From NCBI GenBank assembly GCA_964651245.1, contig CAZYVI010000001.1, positions 124,001 to 188,000 of the forward strand: a DNA stretch of 64,000 nucleotides, read 5' to 3'. This DNA is from Avedoeria sp964651245 (GTDB lineage Bacteria; Chloroflexota; Anaerolineae; Epilineales; Epilineaceae). The notes under the pieces are model-generated. The model saw only the letters and a program-made list of their open reading frames with translations, made no database searches and was not told the origin of the DNA. Each line of letters begins with the position of its first letter. The stretch's first letter is position 1. The translations under genes and the position numbers were made by a program. Positions 19,595 through 27,257 of the stretch are shown in pieces.

Positions 19595-19603
19595 CACCCG
19601 CGC

Positions 19604-19745
19604 CGCTGGCCGGCCGGGCAGGCCCGCCCAGGGTCCCGCGCGGCGGAGGCTCTCGAACCGCGTCAGGTCCGGAAGGAAGCAGCGCTAAGGGAAGCCCTCC
19701 GGGCGCCGCGGGCGCGCCTTGGGCGAGCCTGCCGGGCCGGCCAGC
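19604..19745 (+). ncRNA. ffs: Signal recognition particle RNA, small bacterial type
   Basis: The universally conserved domain IV loop is present (GTCAGGTCCGGAAGGAAGC, around 19660-19680). The flanks pair over a long distance: CTGGCCGGCC at the 5' side with GGCCGGCCAG at the 3' side, and further complementary GC blocks in between. The length, about 140 bases, and the lack of an extra 5' domain fit the small type without an Alu domain. It works with Ffh in membrane targeting of proteins. The ends are estimated from the pairing, within a few bases. Confidence 0.93.
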
Positions 19746-19779
19746 CATCGGACAGCCATCGGACTGGGGGGACGACGGC

Positions 19780-21474
19780 TTGCTGCGCACGCCGACACGC
19801 ACGGGCCTCGACGACCGGCCGGCCGCACTGCGGCGCCGGGCGACGGCCGTCGCCTGGCTGCCGCTCGTCGGGGCCGTTGCGATCGCCCTCCTGGTGCCCT
19901 GGCTGGACGCCCGGGCCGCGCGCACCGTTCACCTGGAGGTCGACGGCCAGCGGCGGACGATCCGGACGACGGCGGCCAGCGTGCGCCTGGCGCTGGCCGA
20001 GCACGGCCTCGCCGTCGACACGGGCGACCGGGTCACCCCGCGCCTCGACCAGGCGCTGGCCGACGGCGCGCGCCTGACGCTGTTCCGGGCCCCGGCCGTC
20101 CTCGTCGTCGCCGACGGGCGCACGGTGCGGCTGCGCGGCCGGCCGCCGACCGCGCGCGCGGCCGTCGCCGCCGCCGGCGCCGCGCTGGCGGCGGCCGATG
20201 CCGTGACGGTCAACGGCCTGCCGTGGCCGCCGGACGCGCCGTGGCCGCGGTCGGCGGCGCCGGCGGAGGCGCCGGCGCGCCGACCGGGCGCGCCCTTCGA
20301 GGCGCTGTGGCGCGGCGCGCTGCGGCCCGCGGTGGCCCACGCCGCGGCGCTCGACCGCGCCGGCGGCCGCAACGACGCGGCCGGCGCGGCACGGCCGTAC
20401 GTGGCGCCCTGGGCCGCCGGCGCACGCGGCGCCGCGGCGCGCGCCATCGCGCCGGCGCTGGCGGCGCTGGGCCGCGGGCCGGCGGCGGCGCCGGCCGTCG
20501 GCGGCGTGGTGGTGCGGGTGGCGCGGGCGCGCACGATCGAGGTGATCGAGGACGGCGTGGCGACGTCGCTGGACGTGGCCGGCGAGACGGTGGGGCAGGC
20601 GCTCGACCGCGCCGGGGTCCGCCTTCGGCCCGGCGACCGCGTCAGCCCCGGTCGCGACACGCCGCTGTCGTACGCCAGCCGCGTGACGCTGCAGCGCGGC
20701 GTCCCGATGGCGGTGGACGCCGACGGCATGACGCGCGAGCTGCGGGTGCGGGCAGCGACGGTGGGCGAGGCGTTGGCGACGGCCGGCATCGGCCTGGTGG
20801 GCCGGGATCTCGTCGATCCGCCGGCCGAGACGCCGTTGGCGCGCGGCCTGGCCGTCGCGGTGACGCGCGTCCGCGATGTGGTCACGACCCGCGAGGTCGA
20901 GATCCCGTACGCGACGGAGGCGACACCCGACCCGGATCGACCGCTCGACGACGTCGTCGTGCTGCAGGCCGGGGTGCCGGGGCTGGCGCAGCAGCAGGTC
21001 GAGGTCACCTACCACGGCGGCCGCGTCGTCGGCCGCCGCGTGCTCGACGAGGTCGTCGTGCGCGAGCCCGTGGCGGAGCGGGTGGCCTACGGCACGCGCA
21101 TCGTCTGGGGCACGGTGGAGACCGAGGCGGGGCCGCGGCGCTACTGGCGCAAGCTGCGGGTCTACGCCACCAGCTACAGCGCGGCGCGGGCCGGCACGCC
21201 GCGCTCGGCGCCGTGGTACGGCCGGACGCGGATCGGCGAGATCATGCGCAAGGGCATCGTCGCCACCGACCCGCGCTACATCCCGATGCGGACGAACCTC
21301 TACGTCGAGGGCTACGGCATCGGGTTCGCGGGCGACACCGGCGGCGGCGTCAAGCGCTTTCACATCGACCTCGGCTACGACGACGACAACTACGTCAGCT
21401 GGCACCGCTACGTGGACGTCTACCTGCTCGAGCCGGCGCCGCCGCCGGAGCGCATCCCGTGGTGGGCGCCCTGA
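19780..21474 (+). CDS. DUF348/G5/3D-domain protein (YabE/RpfB-like)
   Basis: A 564-residue protein anchored by one N-terminal membrane helix (about residues 26-42). Outside it has two ubiquitin-like DUF348 units around EVDGQRRTIRT and EVIEDGVATSLDV, each with AEHGL- or DRAGV-type helices. A third similar unit, a G5 domain (TTREVEIPY to GVPGLAQQQVEVTYHGG) and a C-terminal 3D domain (YATSYSAA, IVATDPRYIPM, GDTGGGVKR, HIDLGY) complete it. 3D domains with this Asp pattern occur in lytic enzymes that act on peptidoglycan. TTG start after GGGGGGA. It lies just before rsmA, as in many Gram-positive genomes. Confidence 0.88.
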   Translation: MLRTPTRTGLDDRPAALRRRATAVAWLPLVGAVAIALLVPWLDARAARTVHLEVDGQRRTIRTTAASVRLALAEHGLAVDTGDRVTPRLDQALADGARLTLFRAPAVLVVADGRTVRLRGRPPTARAAVAAAGAALAAADAVTVNGLPWPPDAPWPRSAAPAEAPARRPGAPFEALWRGALRPAVAHAAALDRAGGRNDAAGAARPYVAPWAAGARGAAARAIAPALAALGRGPAAAPAVGGVVVRVARARTIEVIEDGVATSLDVAGETVGQALDRAGVRLRPGDRVSPGRDTPLSYASRVTLQRGVPMAVDADGMTRELRVRAATVGEALATAGIGLVGRDLVDPPAETPLARGLAVAVTRVRDVVTTREVEIPYATEATPDPDRPLDDVVVLQAGVPGLAQQQVEVTYHGGRVVGRRVLDEVVVREPVAERVAYGTRIVWGTVETEAGPRRYWRKLRVYATSYSAARAGTPRSAPWYGRTRIGEIMRKGIVATDPRYIPMRTNLYVEGYGIGFAGDTGGGVKRFHIDLGYDDDNYVSWHRYVDVYLLEPAPPPERIPWWAP

Positions 21475-22454
21475 GCCGGCCGCCCGTCGACCCGCGGCCG
21501 GCGGCGGCCGGCCGGCCCGCGGCGTTGCTGCGCGCCTACGAGCTGCGGCCGAACAAGCGCCTTGGCCAGCACTTTCTCGTCGATCCGAGCTACCTGGCCC
21601 GGGTCGTCGAGGCGGCCGACGTCGGGCCGGCCGACACCGTCCTCGAGGTCGGCCCCGGGCTGGGCGCCCTGACCGAGGCGCTGTGCAGTCGGGCCGGCCG
21701 CGTCGTCGCCGTCGAGCTCGACGCCGGGATGCGGGCGGTGCTGGCCGATCGCCTGGGCGCCGCGCCCAACCTGACGGTGGTGGCGGCCGACATCCTGCGC
21801 TGCGACCCGGTGGCGCTGCTCGACGACGGCGCGCCCGGCGCGCCCGGCGCGGGCGGCCCGGCCGCCGCGGTCCGCCGCTTCGGCCCGCTGCGGCCTCACT
21901 ACAAGGTCGTGGCCAACCTGCCCTACTACATCACCTCGGCCGTGCTGCGCCGGCTCTTGGACGCGACGGAGCGGCCGGAGCGGGTCGTGGTCATGGTCCA
22001 GAAGGAGGTCGCCGACCGCGCCACCGCGGCGCCCGGCGCGATGAGCCTGCTGGCGGTGGCGCTCCAACTGCACGCCGTCGTCCGGCGCGTCTGCGTCGTG
22101 CCGCCGGGCGCGTTCCATCCGCCGCCGCGGGTGGCGTCGGCGGTGCTGCGCCTCGACCTGCACGCCGCGCCGCCGGTGCCGCTGCCCGACGTCGACGCCT
22201 TCTTCCGCGTCGCGCGGGCCGGCTTCGGCCAGAAGCGCAAGCAGCTCAAGAACAGCCTGGCCGCCGGCCTCGGCCTCGCCGACGAGGCGGCCGCGGCCGT
22301 CCTGGCCGCGGCCGGCATCGACCCGATGCGGCGGGCGCAGACGCTGGACCTGGCCGAGTGGTCGCGGTTGACGGTGGCGGCGCTGGAGCGCGGGCTGGTG
22401 GCGGCCGGGCCGGCCGAAACGCCGGCGGCCGGGGGGGACGATGCCTGGGCCTGA
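21459..22454 (+). CDS. rsmA: 16S rRNA dimethyladenosine transferase
   Basis: A 331-residue SAM-dependent methyltransferase that dimethylates two adjacent adenines near the 3' end of 16S rRNA. Motifs are NKRLGQHFLVD, the SAM loop LEVGPGLGALTEAL, and the catalytic NLPYYITS. A short insertion between the last strands is Gly/Ala/Pro-rich. Starts at a GTG (21459, or 21462) with GGAG upstream, overlapping the 3D-protein stop by 16 bases. The next gene overlaps its end by 14 bases, so the three are one transcription unit. Confidence 0.95.
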   Translation: MVGALSRPPVDPRPAAAGRPAALLRAYELRPNKRLGQHFLVDPSYLARVVEAADVGPADTVLEVGPGLGALTEALCSRAGRVVAVELDAGMRAVLADRLGAAPNLTVVAADILRCDPVALLDDGAPGAPGAGGPAAAVRRFGPLRPHYKVVANLPYYITSAVLRRLLDATERPERVVVMVQKEVADRATAAPGAMSLLAVALQLHAVVRRVCVVPPGAFHPPPRVASAVLRLDLHAAPPVPLPDVDAFFRVARAGFGQKRKQLKNSLAAGLGLADEAAAAVLAAAGIDPMRRAQTLDLAEWSRLTVAALERGLVAAGPAETPAAGGDDAWA

Positions 22455-25125
22455 CGAGCGGCGCGGCCGCGACGACGGGGTGCAGTGGTCGTTCGGCGGC
22501 GAGGGCGGCGGCCGGTTGGGCGACGGCGCGCCGGTCGCGCCGACCGCGGTGGGCGCGGGCGGCGGACCGCTGCCGGCGCGGCCGGGCGACGCCGGGTACG
22601 GCGCCGCACCGCTCGCCGACGCGACGGACGGCGGGAACCTCGACGCCGACGGCCCGGGCGCGGGCCGGCGCTGGACGGCGCGCTTGGCCGGCGGGCTGCT
22701 GGCGGCGGCGGCAGTGGGCGCGGCGCTGTGGACGCTGCGCAACGAGCGCCTCCACCGGCGAATCCAGCGCGACGTCCAGGCGGTGGTGGCGCTCGAGGCC
22801 CAGGCGCAGCGCGATGGCGACCGCGAGATCTACCTGGGACTCCAGGACGAGAGCCGCCGCCGCCAGCTGCGGCGGCCGGACCAGATCGCGGCCGACGCGT
22901 ACGCGGCCGGGCCGTTCCCGGGCCTCACGTTCCAGGGCGACGCCCCGCGCGTGACGGCGGTCGAGGTGGCGGAAGCGGCGGCGGGCGGGCACGTCCGGGC
23001 GATCACCGCCACCGTCCGCGCCGACGCGACGGACGGCGTGCGCGTCGGCGTCTTCGAGCAGCGCCGGCGCATGGTCTTCGCCGACGACGGCCGCTGGCTA
23101 CACGCGTCGCTGCCGCCCGACGGGGGGGGCGCGGACGAGGTGGACTTCGGCTCGCCCTGGATCTCGGCTACGTTTCCGGCGGCCGACGAGGCCGTGCTGC
23201 GCCCCGCCCTGACCGCCGCGGCCGACGCCGTCGAGTCGCTGTGCGCCGACACCGGCCGCTGCGACGGCAGGCTGTGGCTGACGATGGGCGCGCGCGGACG
23301 GGGCGACCGGCAGCTGACCGCGCCGTCGCGTTCGTGGCAGCCGGCTGACGCGACGGCCCGGGCGCTCCTGGCGTTCAGCATCGCCCGCACGGCGGCGATC
23401 GCGCTCGACGGGCCGGGGCCCGAGGTGCGCTACGACCGCGACCGGTTCGCGCTGGCCACGGCGGGCCTCGACGTCCACCTGCTGCGACGCCTCGACCCGG
23501 CCGCCGCCGCCGCCCTCGCCGACGACGCCACCGCGGCGCAGCGCGACCTCACGCTGTGGCATATCGGACCCTTCGGTCTCGGCCCGGCCGGTGCGCCGGC
23601 CGCGGTCCGGCTGGCAGTGGCGCGCTCGTTCGTGGCCCGGGCCGCGGCCGACGACCCGCGGCGCCTGCCGGACCTGCTGGCGGCGTGGCGGCTGTCCGAT
23701 CCGGCGGCCCTGCAGCTGACAGCGCCGAGCCTCCGGTCGGCGCTCGGACCTGACGGGCTGGCGCTGGCGTTGAACTGGCCGCGCCCGCAGGCGCCGAGCC
23801 CGATCAACGCACCGTTCGTGGCGCTCTGCGAGGGCTTCGATCCGCTGATCGTCGATGCCGCGCAGGTCACGGCCATCTCGGAACACGTCTGCGGCGACGC
23901 CTTCGCCGGCGCGCTGCAATGGCACCCGACGCAGCCCGCGCTGGCGGTGGCGTGCGCCCGCGTGGGCGGCGACGGCGTTCAGCCCCCGGATGTCCAACAG
24001 ATCGCCGTGCTGCGGCGCGGCGCGCTCGGACGCTGGGCGGCCGAGCGGCGGGCGCTGCCCCATGCGCCCGACGACATCACCTGGTCGGCCGACGGCCGCT
24101 GGCTGCTGTGGAGCGCGTACGGAGCCGACGTCGACGGCCGGCGGACCGTGCCGGAGCTCTGGCGCAGCAGCTGGACGGTCGAGGCCGGCGTCGGCCGGCT
24201 GGGATCCGCCGAGCGCATCGACGGCCCGCTCGCCGGCGCCGCGTCGCCCGCCGCGGCGCCGGCGCGGAGCACGTTCGCGTCGGAGCTGGGCGTCGCGTCG
24301 CCGGACCGCCGATGGGTGGCGCGCGTCGTAGCCCCGGCGAGGCCGGCGGACGGCGACGGGGACGACGCCGGCGACCGGATGGACGCGGGGCGTGGGACCT
24401 GGGCAATCGACGTGCTCGACGCGACGACGGGCGCCGCGGTGCGCCGGCTCGCGCTCGACGAGGCGACGTTGCGGCCGGCGCGGCGCAACGCGGGCCATCT
24501 GGCGCTCGAGTCGAACCTGGCCCCGGCCGGGCTGGCGTGGTCCGACGACAGCCGCTGGCTGGCGACGACGCTACCCACGGCGTGGCGCTGCGCCAACCGT
24601 CGCGACTGCCAGTTGGTGGTGGCGTGGCAGCCGGCGTCCGACGAGCGCCACGCCTTCTTCAACGCCCCGCTCGAGGACGACGTCGACGCCCAGTGGCTGT
24701 GGCGGCTCGGCTGGCTGCCGGGCTCAACCCGGCTGGCGCTGCACATCGAGGGCGACGGCGACGGCCGGCCGTCGGGCGTGGCCGGCGAGCCCGAACGACC
24801 GTCGCGCTGGCTGTCGACGGGCCGCGCGCCGGACGCAGCCGTTGGCGGCGGCCCGCCGCCCGACCCGGCCGTGGGCTACCTGCTGGACGTGACGACGGGC
24901 GCCGTAGAGCGGGTGCCGCGCTCGGCGAGCGACCGGCTGGCGCCGCTGCTGCCGAACGTCTCGCCGGACGGCCGCTGGCGGCTGCGGCGTGACGCGCTCG
25001 ACTACCTGGTGGCCGAGCCGTCCGTCGCCGCCGGCGGCGCCGACGCCGACGACGAGGCCGGTGGTTGGCGGCTCAACCGGCCGTTCTGCAGCCCGTTCGT
25101 CTTGTGGGGGCCGCCGGACGCGTGA
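22441..25125 (+). CDS. Large membrane-anchored protein with propeller-like C-terminal half, unknown function
   Basis: An 894-residue protein. Residues 1-75 are Gly/Asp-rich and disordered. One membrane helix (about 80-97) is followed by an outside region of about 800 residues. The first part (100-260) has a short coiled segment and a beta-rich domain; the second part contains blade-like repeats with DD-x-WS-x-DGRWL (DITWSADGRWLLW, LAWSDDSRWLAT, NVSPDGRWRL), as in WD40/TolB-type propellers. The start has a GGGGGGGA site and overlaps rsmA. No known family; it may be a surface receptor or scaffold. Confidence 0.7.
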   Translation: MPGPDERRGRDDGVQWSFGGEGGGRLGDGAPVAPTAVGAGGGPLPARPGDAGYGAAPLADATDGGNLDADGPGAGRRWTARLAGGLLAAAAVGAALWTLRNERLHRRIQRDVQAVVALEAQAQRDGDREIYLGLQDESRRRQLRRPDQIAADAYAAGPFPGLTFQGDAPRVTAVEVAEAAAGGHVRAITATVRADATDGVRVGVFEQRRRMVFADDGRWLHASLPPDGGGADEVDFGSPWISATFPAADEAVLRPALTAAADAVESLCADTGRCDGRLWLTMGARGRGDRQLTAPSRSWQPADATARALLAFSIARTAAIALDGPGPEVRYDRDRFALATAGLDVHLLRRLDPAAAAALADDATAAQRDLTLWHIGPFGLGPAGAPAAVRLAVARSFVARAAADDPRRLPDLLAAWRLSDPAALQLTAPSLRSALGPDGLALALNWPRPQAPSPINAPFVALCEGFDPLIVDAAQVTAISEHVCGDAFAGALQWHPTQPALAVACARVGGDGVQPPDVQQIAVLRRGALGRWAAERRALPHAPDDITWSADGRWLLWSAYGADVDGRRTVPELWRSSWTVEAGVGRLGSAERIDGPLAGAASPAAAPARSTFASELGVASPDRRWVARVVAPARPADGDGDDAGDRMDAGRGTWAIDVLDATTGAAVRRLALDEATLRPARRNAGHLALESNLAPAGLAWSDDSRWLATTLPTAWRCANRRDCQLVVAWQPASDERHAFFNAPLEDDVDAQWLWRLGWLPGSTRLALHIEGDGDGRPSGVAGEPERPSRWLSTGRAPDAAVGGGPPPDPAVGYLLDVTTGAVERVPRSASDRLAPLLPNVSPDGRWRLRRDALDYLVAEPSVAAGGADADDEAGGWRLNRPFCSPFVLWGPPDA

Positions 25126-25229
25126 GGTCGGCGCCGCCGGCCTCGTCGATGCCGGGCGACGCGAACGGACCGCGGCGGCGCGCGGCGCGGCCATCCGCCC
25201 CGCGGCGCATTCGGCCGCCTCGGCCGCCG

Positions 25230-26357
25230 TCAGCCCAGCGGCGCGTCGGCGTCGACGTCGAGGCCGAGGCCGCCGTCGGGCGGCGGGCCTGTCCAGCGGT
25301 GCCATGCGGCGGCGGCGATCATGGCGGCGTTGTCGGTGCACAGCGCCAGCGGCGGGCACCACACCGGGACGTCGAACGCGGCGGCGAGCGCGGCGCGGAG
25401 GGCGGCGTTGGCGCTGACGCCGCCGGAGACGGCGATCGCCGCGCCCGGGTGGTCGGCGTGGGCCCGTCGGAGGCGCTCGACGAGCGCCCGGACGACGGCC
25501 GCCTGGAACGACGCGGCCAGGTCCGCCACCGGCAGGTCGGGCGGCAGCGGGTCGGCCACTCGAGCGTCCGGCGGCGGCGCGTCGCCGCTGGCCGCGCCGT
25601 GCCCGCGCGCGGCGCCGGTCGCGCCGAGGCGTTCGACCTGGCGGGCGAGGGCGGTCTTGAGGCCGCTGAAGCTCCAGTCGCCGTCGTCGGTGCGGGCGAC
25701 GGGCAGCGCGAATCGGTCGGGGTCGCCGTGGGCGGCGGCGCGTTCGACGGCCGGCCCGCCCGGATAGCCCAGGCCGAGCAGCCGGGCGGCCTTGTCGAAC
25801 GCCTCGCCGGCCGCGTCGTCGCGGGTCTGCGCCAGGCGCGTCACGTCGGTGAGGTCGCGCACCCACAGCAGCTCGGTGTGGCCGCCCGAGACGATGAGCG
25901 CCAGGTGGGGCAGTGGCGGCGGCGGCCCCGCCGCCGCCGCGACGGCCGGGGTGATCACGACGCCGCCGGCGTGAAGCCACTGGCTGGCCAGGTGCCCCGC
26001 CAGGTGGTGGACGCCGACGAGCGGCGTGCCGGTGGCCAGCGCCAGCCCCTTGGCGGCGTTGACGCCGACGAGCAGCGCGCCGGCCAGGCCGGGTCCGTTC
26101 GTCACCGCCAGGGCGTCGATATCGTCCAGCCGCACCTGGGCGGCGTCGAGGGCGGCCTCGACCACGTAGCTCACGTCGCGCACGTGCTGGCGGCTGGCGA
26201 CCTCGGGGAAGACGCCGCCGAACGGGGCGTGCAGCGCGGCCTGGCTGGCGACGACGTTGGCGTGGACGATGCGCCCGGCCTCGACCACGGCGGCGGCGGT
26301 CTCGTCGCACGACGTCTCGATGCCGAGGACGAGGCGCGGGCGGGGCTCGGCGGTCAC
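25230..26357 (-). CDS. tsaD: tRNA N6-adenosine threonylcarbamoyltransferase
   Basis: A 375-residue ASKHA-fold protein that transfers threonylcarbamoyl to A37 of ANN-decoding tRNAs. It starts VLGIETSCDETAAAVVE and keeps the metal-binding HHLAGH (about residues 117-122), VSGGHTELL, GEAFDKAARLLGLGYPGGP and SGGVSANAALR. An extra Gly/Ala/Pro-rich loop is inserted in the second half. It begins at a GTG overlapping the stop of the PHP gene (GTGA). Confidence 0.95.
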   Translation of the reverse strand: MTAEPRPRLVLGIETSCDETAAAVVEAGRIVHANVVASQAALHAPFGGVFPEVASRQHVRDVSYVVEAALDAAQVRLDDIDALAVTNGPGLAGALLVGVNAAKGLALATGTPLVGVHHLAGHLASQWLHAGGVVITPAVAAAAGPPPPLPHLALIVSGGHTELLWVRDLTDVTRLAQTRDDAAGEAFDKAARLLGLGYPGGPAVERAAAHGDPDRFALPVARTDDGDWSFSGLKTALARQVERLGATGAARGHGAASGDAPPPDARVADPLPPDLPVADLAASFQAAVVRALVERLRRAHADHPGAAIAVSGGVSANAALRAALAAAFDVPVWCPPLALCTDNAAMIAAAAWHRWTGPPPDGGLGLDVDADAPLG

Positions 26358-27244
26358 GGTGCGGGCGCCGCGCCGCCGGCCAGCGCCGCGCCGATAGGCC
26401 CCGCGCCCGGGCGGCGCGCGGCGGCGAGCCGTTCGACGGTGTCGGGCGGCACGGCCACGCCACCGAGCACGCCCTGCGGCCGGTGGGGTCCGTGGTAGTC
26501 GCTGCCGCCGGTGGGCACGAGGCGCCAGTGCTCGGCCAGGACGGCGAGCCAGCGGCTGACGCGGGCGGTGTAGCCCGGGTAGTAGCACTCCAGGCCGCCG
26601 AGGCCGGCGTCCGCCAGCACGCCGAGGAACGTCCGAAGGCGCTTGGGATCGGACCACGGGTCGCCCGGCGGCGTGGGGTGGGCCAGCACCGGGACGCCGC
26701 CCGCGGCGCGGATCGCGGCGCAGCCGTCGGCCGGGGAGAGGCGGTAGCGCGGCACGTAGGCCGGCCCGTGGCGGCCGAGGTAGCGCCGGAAGGCGTCCGG
26801 CACGTCGTCCGACCAACCGGCGGCCACCAGCGCGCGCGCGACGTGCGGCCGGCCGAGCGCGCCGCCAGCGGCGAGGGCCAGCACGTCGTCGAGGGCGATC
26901 GGCGCGCCCAGCGCCCGCAGGCGCTCCACCATGGCGACGGCGCGCTCATGCCGGTGGGCGCGGATCGTGGCCAGCAGGGCCTGGAACGGGCCGTCGTCCG
27001 GGTCGACGAAGTAGCCCAGGAGGTCGTGCTGGCCGCGCGCGTCCTCGGTGCCGAGCTCGACGCCGGCGACAAGGGTGATGCCGGCCGCCGCGGCGGCGGG
27101 ACCGGCCGCGGCCAGGCCGGCGGTGGTGTCGTGGTCGGTGATCGCCAGCACCGTCACCGACGCGGCCGCGGCGAGCGCGACGACCTCCGCGGGCGTCCGC
27201 GTGCCGTCCGACGCGGTGGTGTGGGTGTGGAGGTCGATCGTCAT
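26354..27244 (-). CDS. PHP-domain phosphoesterase (YciV/RNase AM-like)
   Basis: A 296-residue PHP protein with the metal-ligand set HTHTTASDGTRTP, ITDHDT, GVELGTE, LAHPTPPG and GGSDYHGPH. YciV/TrpH-type members act on short nucleic-acid ends or 3',5'-bisphosphonucleotides. The spacing and length fit that subgroup, but the substrate is an inference. It lies 13 bases after the von Willebrand gene and is coupled to tsaD by a GTGA overlap. Confidence 0.88.
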   Translation of the reverse strand: MTIDLHTHTTASDGTRTPAEVVALAAAASVTVLAITDHDTTAGLAAAGPAAAAAGITLVAGVELGTEDARGQHDLLGYFVDPDDGPFQALLATIRAHRHERAVAMVERLRALGAPIALDDVLALAAGGALGRPHVARALVAAGWSDDVPDAFRRYLGRHGPAYVPRYRLSPADGCAAIRAAGGVPVLAHPTPPGDPWSDPKRLRTFLGVLADAGLGGLECYYPGYTARVSRWLAVLAEHWRLVPTGGSDYHGPHRPQGVLGGVAVPPDTVERLAAARRPGAGPIGAALAGGAAPAP

Positions 27245-27257
27245 CGCGCCGGCGGCG

